Of a stretch of 64,000 bases of DNA, positions 61,859-64,000 are shown piece by piece. Within the stretch, counting starts at the first letter, position 1. Each line of letters begins with the position of its first letter. The notes beneath the pieces were generated by a model. The model ran no database searches, was not told the origin of the DNA, and was given only the letters and a program-made list of their open reading frames with translations. The DNA is from Struthio camelus. Taxonomy: Eukaryota > Chordata > Aves > Struthioniformes > Struthionidae. The position numbers were made by a program, and so were the translations under genes. The stretch lies in assembly GCF_040807025.1 (NCBI RefSeq), contig NC_090964.1:4650001-4714000 (forward strand), read 5' to 3'.

Positions 61859-63220
61859 GAGCATCAAGGCTGCAGGAGCTGCTTTGCTGCCCAAGGCGGT
61901 CCCAGACCTAAGCTCTTCAGTGCCTCCAATCTGAAATGCGTCTGGGGAATCGCAGGCAAGCTCAGGAGCAGGCACCGTCCTCCTGGCTGGATTTCTGCTC
62001 TTTCCCACGGGCATTTACACCAGTGCAAACTGGACAGAAAAAATGCCTCCGGCTCACACCGCTCTGTTTTGCGTTGGGGAAAAGAGGCCAATGCGGCGCT
62101 GGGTGCTGCATCCTCCCTCCTCGCCAGCCCGTGCACACTGGTCCGAGGAAAGGGACGCAACGAAACCCGGGCGCCCACATCCATGCAGCTCCCGAGCCTG
62201 CGCCAGCAGCAGCCTCTGAGCCACCTCCCTTCTTGCAGGCCCAAGTTTTGGGGAAGGCTCCACCTCAGGAGCTGATTTCGGTCAGGGAGATGAAGGCAGG
62301 GAGCAAAGTAAGGCTGCCCCGAGGAAGCATCCCCGCTCTCCCCACGGACCAGCGGTTCTTCCAGGCCAAAAACTCGCCTGCATTCCCCCCGATTTCCAAG
62401 GAGCAATGCAGAAAACCTCTGCGTGCCCCACGTAGGCATCGGAGATGCTCTGAACATCTCATTTCCTGGCAGAAACCTCCCCCAGCACGTGATGCTCATT
62501 GCCATAAGGCCAGTGATGCTCCTGAGCTGATTAGCCAAGCCTGTAATTGCGTTTGGGATGTGGAAGCGGGGAATGACGGTGCCCGAGCAGCACAGGCCAC
62601 CGGCCTCCCCGAGCGGCAGGAGAAGGGCTTCCAGGCTGCAGCAGCACTTCAGTATTGCTGGAAATTCTGGTCATTTAGTAAAAACAACCCCTACTGCCCC
62701 AATATTTCTATCTGCTCCCTTCTTTTCATATCAGCAGAAATATCCTTTCCGTCCAGTCTCCCAGCTGCATTTCAGTGTGGGGGGTGTCTCCGTCAAAAAG
62801 TCTTTTGCAAATATAGGAGTATAGGGCCACGCTGACCAGCCGCAATGATTTTAAAATGGAAACGATGACTCAAAAAAAGCTCATCGGAGCTGGGCATCCG
62901 GGTTTCACGCAAGGACCAAAACCCAAAGTACAAATGATTTTGTGGGGCATTTTCACAGCTACGTTTCTCTTCTTCCATGCATCCGTAAGCAGAGCCTCCC
63001 CTCCGCCGGCGCGGCGGGCACCCAAGCCGCGTAGCAGCATTGCCGTGTCGCTCCTGGGAAGTCCAACCTCCGCTCAGCACGTTGCATTTTCTCTCCCGAG
63101 CGTTTACCGCCGCCAGCCCCCACCCGAATCCCCCGCGGCCGCTATCGGCTCTGGGACCCACGGTGGGGGACCAAGGGAAGGCCCTTCCGTTGGCACGGAC
63201 CCGCCGGTGGCGATGAAGCC
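61859..63220. other. Intergenic DNA between two CR1 fragments
   Basis: Holds a 299-codon plus-strand open frame (61,936-62,835) with no recognisable domain, no spliced partner and stop-poor composition; I treat it as chance. Confidence 0.5.
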
Positions 63221-63229
63221 GGCTGCTGA

Positions 63230-63430
63230 TCCAGCCTGTGATTCCTCTCCTGGTGCCCGGCTTCGCTGCATGTCACAATTCCTGCATGACTCATTCCGCG
63301 TATTTGCTAGGGAGCCTGAATTACAGCGCCTTTGATGTGAACATCGTCAAATCTAACCCATTATTTGGGTGTGTTACCCTTTCCAGTAACTTACTTTGCT
63401 TGTGAAATTTATTTTAAAACACCTACTGTG
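63230..63430. promoter_or_regulatory. Candidate element with AP-1/Maf-type site
   Basis: ATGACTCAT (63286-63294) is a consensus AP-1 site inside GCATGACTCATTCCGC; AT-rich balanced sequence follows (CAAATCTAACCC, CCATTATTTGGG, GAAATTTATTTTAAAAC). Confidence 0.3.
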
Positions 63431-63739
63431 TTTCTGCCTCCCTGGGAAAAGCCTGATTCTGTGTTTGCCTTTGCTAAAGACAGGGCTTGCGGAGGAAGAA
63501 ACCCTACACGCGTCCTGCCGCGGTAGGTGTTTCTTGCTTTGCAGTGCCCGTGCCCGGCTCCTTCGCTGATCCCCGTGGTGGTGTGGGTGCACGTCGAATA
63601 GCAGGGGGTAGACAGAGGGCTCCTGAGACATGGGTGCCGTTTCTGCCTCTGAACAACCTGCTGGGTGACTGTGGGGTGACACTGTTTCTTCCTCCAGGTC
63701 CTACCTGGGGCATCCTTAGAGACCCAGCCCTGGCTGTCC

Positions 63740-64000
63740 TTTTAGGGGAGGAATAACCCCAGGTACCAGGTCAGGTTGGGGGCTGACCTGCTGGAAAGCA
63801 GCTCTGTGGAGAAGGACCTGGGAGTCCTGGTGGACAACAAGTTGACCCTGAGCTAGCAATGTGCCCTTGTGGCCAAGAAGGCCAATGGCATCCTGGGCTG
63901 CATTAGGCAGAGTGTTGCCAGCAGGTCGAGGGAGGTGATCCTTGCCCTCTCCTCAGCCCTGGTGAGGCCCCACCTGGAGTACTGTGTCCAGTTCTGGGCT
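63740..64000 (+). mobile_element. CR1 LINE fragment (reverse-transcriptase region), runs off right edge
   Basis: One frame reads EKDLGVLVDNKLTLS, a stop (TAG at 63854-63856), then [20 protein letters not shown] and [19 protein letters not shown], the well-known C-terminal part of CR1 ORF2. It is better preserved than the copy at 61.7 kb and represents an earlier part of the same ORF, so the two are separate insertions. The in-frame stop marks it as inactive. Confidence 0.95.

Noticed and set aside
61936-62835. 299-codon plus-strand open frame downstream of NKAIN1
   Set aside because: No recognisable domain or exon structure; unique to one frame but compositionally ordinary.
53229-64000. Search for the PUM1 5' end (next gene in human)
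   Set aside because: No frame resembles the PUM1 N terminus; it probably lies beyond the right edge.

Overview
The window is vertebrate nuclear DNA, most likely from a bird. It carries spliced genes with GT-AG introns, CpG-dense gene starts, compact introns in some genes, and three CR1 (chicken repeat 1) LINE fragments. The GC-rich, CpG-rich and repeat-poor character fits an avian microchromosome. Gene content and order (ZCCHC17 divergent from SNRNP40, then NKAIN1 in the SNRNP40 orientation) match human 1p35.2. The species cannot be fixed from the sequence alone.

Layout: (1) 1-1,230, minus strand: the 5' end of ZCCHC17, with a first exon in a CpG island and a second exon holding the first 15 codons; the rest lies off the left edge. 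(2) 1,180-1,509: a short bidirectional promoter with four CCAAT boxes and an ETS site. (3) 1,510-12,231, plus strand: the complete SNRNP40 (U5 snRNP 40 kDa WD40 protein), ten coding exons giving 380 codons; all splice phases close. (4) 12,900-23,290: intergenic DNA with one CR1 fragment and several AT-rich islands rich in TAATTA motifs that look like conserved non-coding elements. (5) 24,048-53,228, plus strand: the complete NKAIN1 (Na+/K+-ATPase beta-subunit-interacting membrane protein), seven coding exons giving 207 codons, with a 22.4-kb first intron full of CpG-rich DNA and AT-rich islands, and a 1.2-kb polypyrimidine minisatellite in intron 3. (6) 53,229-64,000: NKAIN1 3' UTR and downstream DNA with a (CTTTT)n microsatellite, further AT-rich islands and two CR1 fragments. 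PUM1, the next gene in human, is not seen in the window.

Two housekeeping RNA-binding or splicing genes share a promoter, while NKAIN1 is a neural membrane-protein gene surrounded by many candidate distal regulatory elements, including four RFX X-box-like sites. No prokaryotic-type system, CRISPR array or tRNA was found. The most unusual items are the polypyrimidine minisatellite, a 111-bp stop-free phase-0 NKAIN1 intron, the X-box set, and a Gly-Pro expansion at the SNRNP40 N terminus. All exon models come from reading splice sites and protein similarity by eye; UTR ends and regulatory calls are inference.
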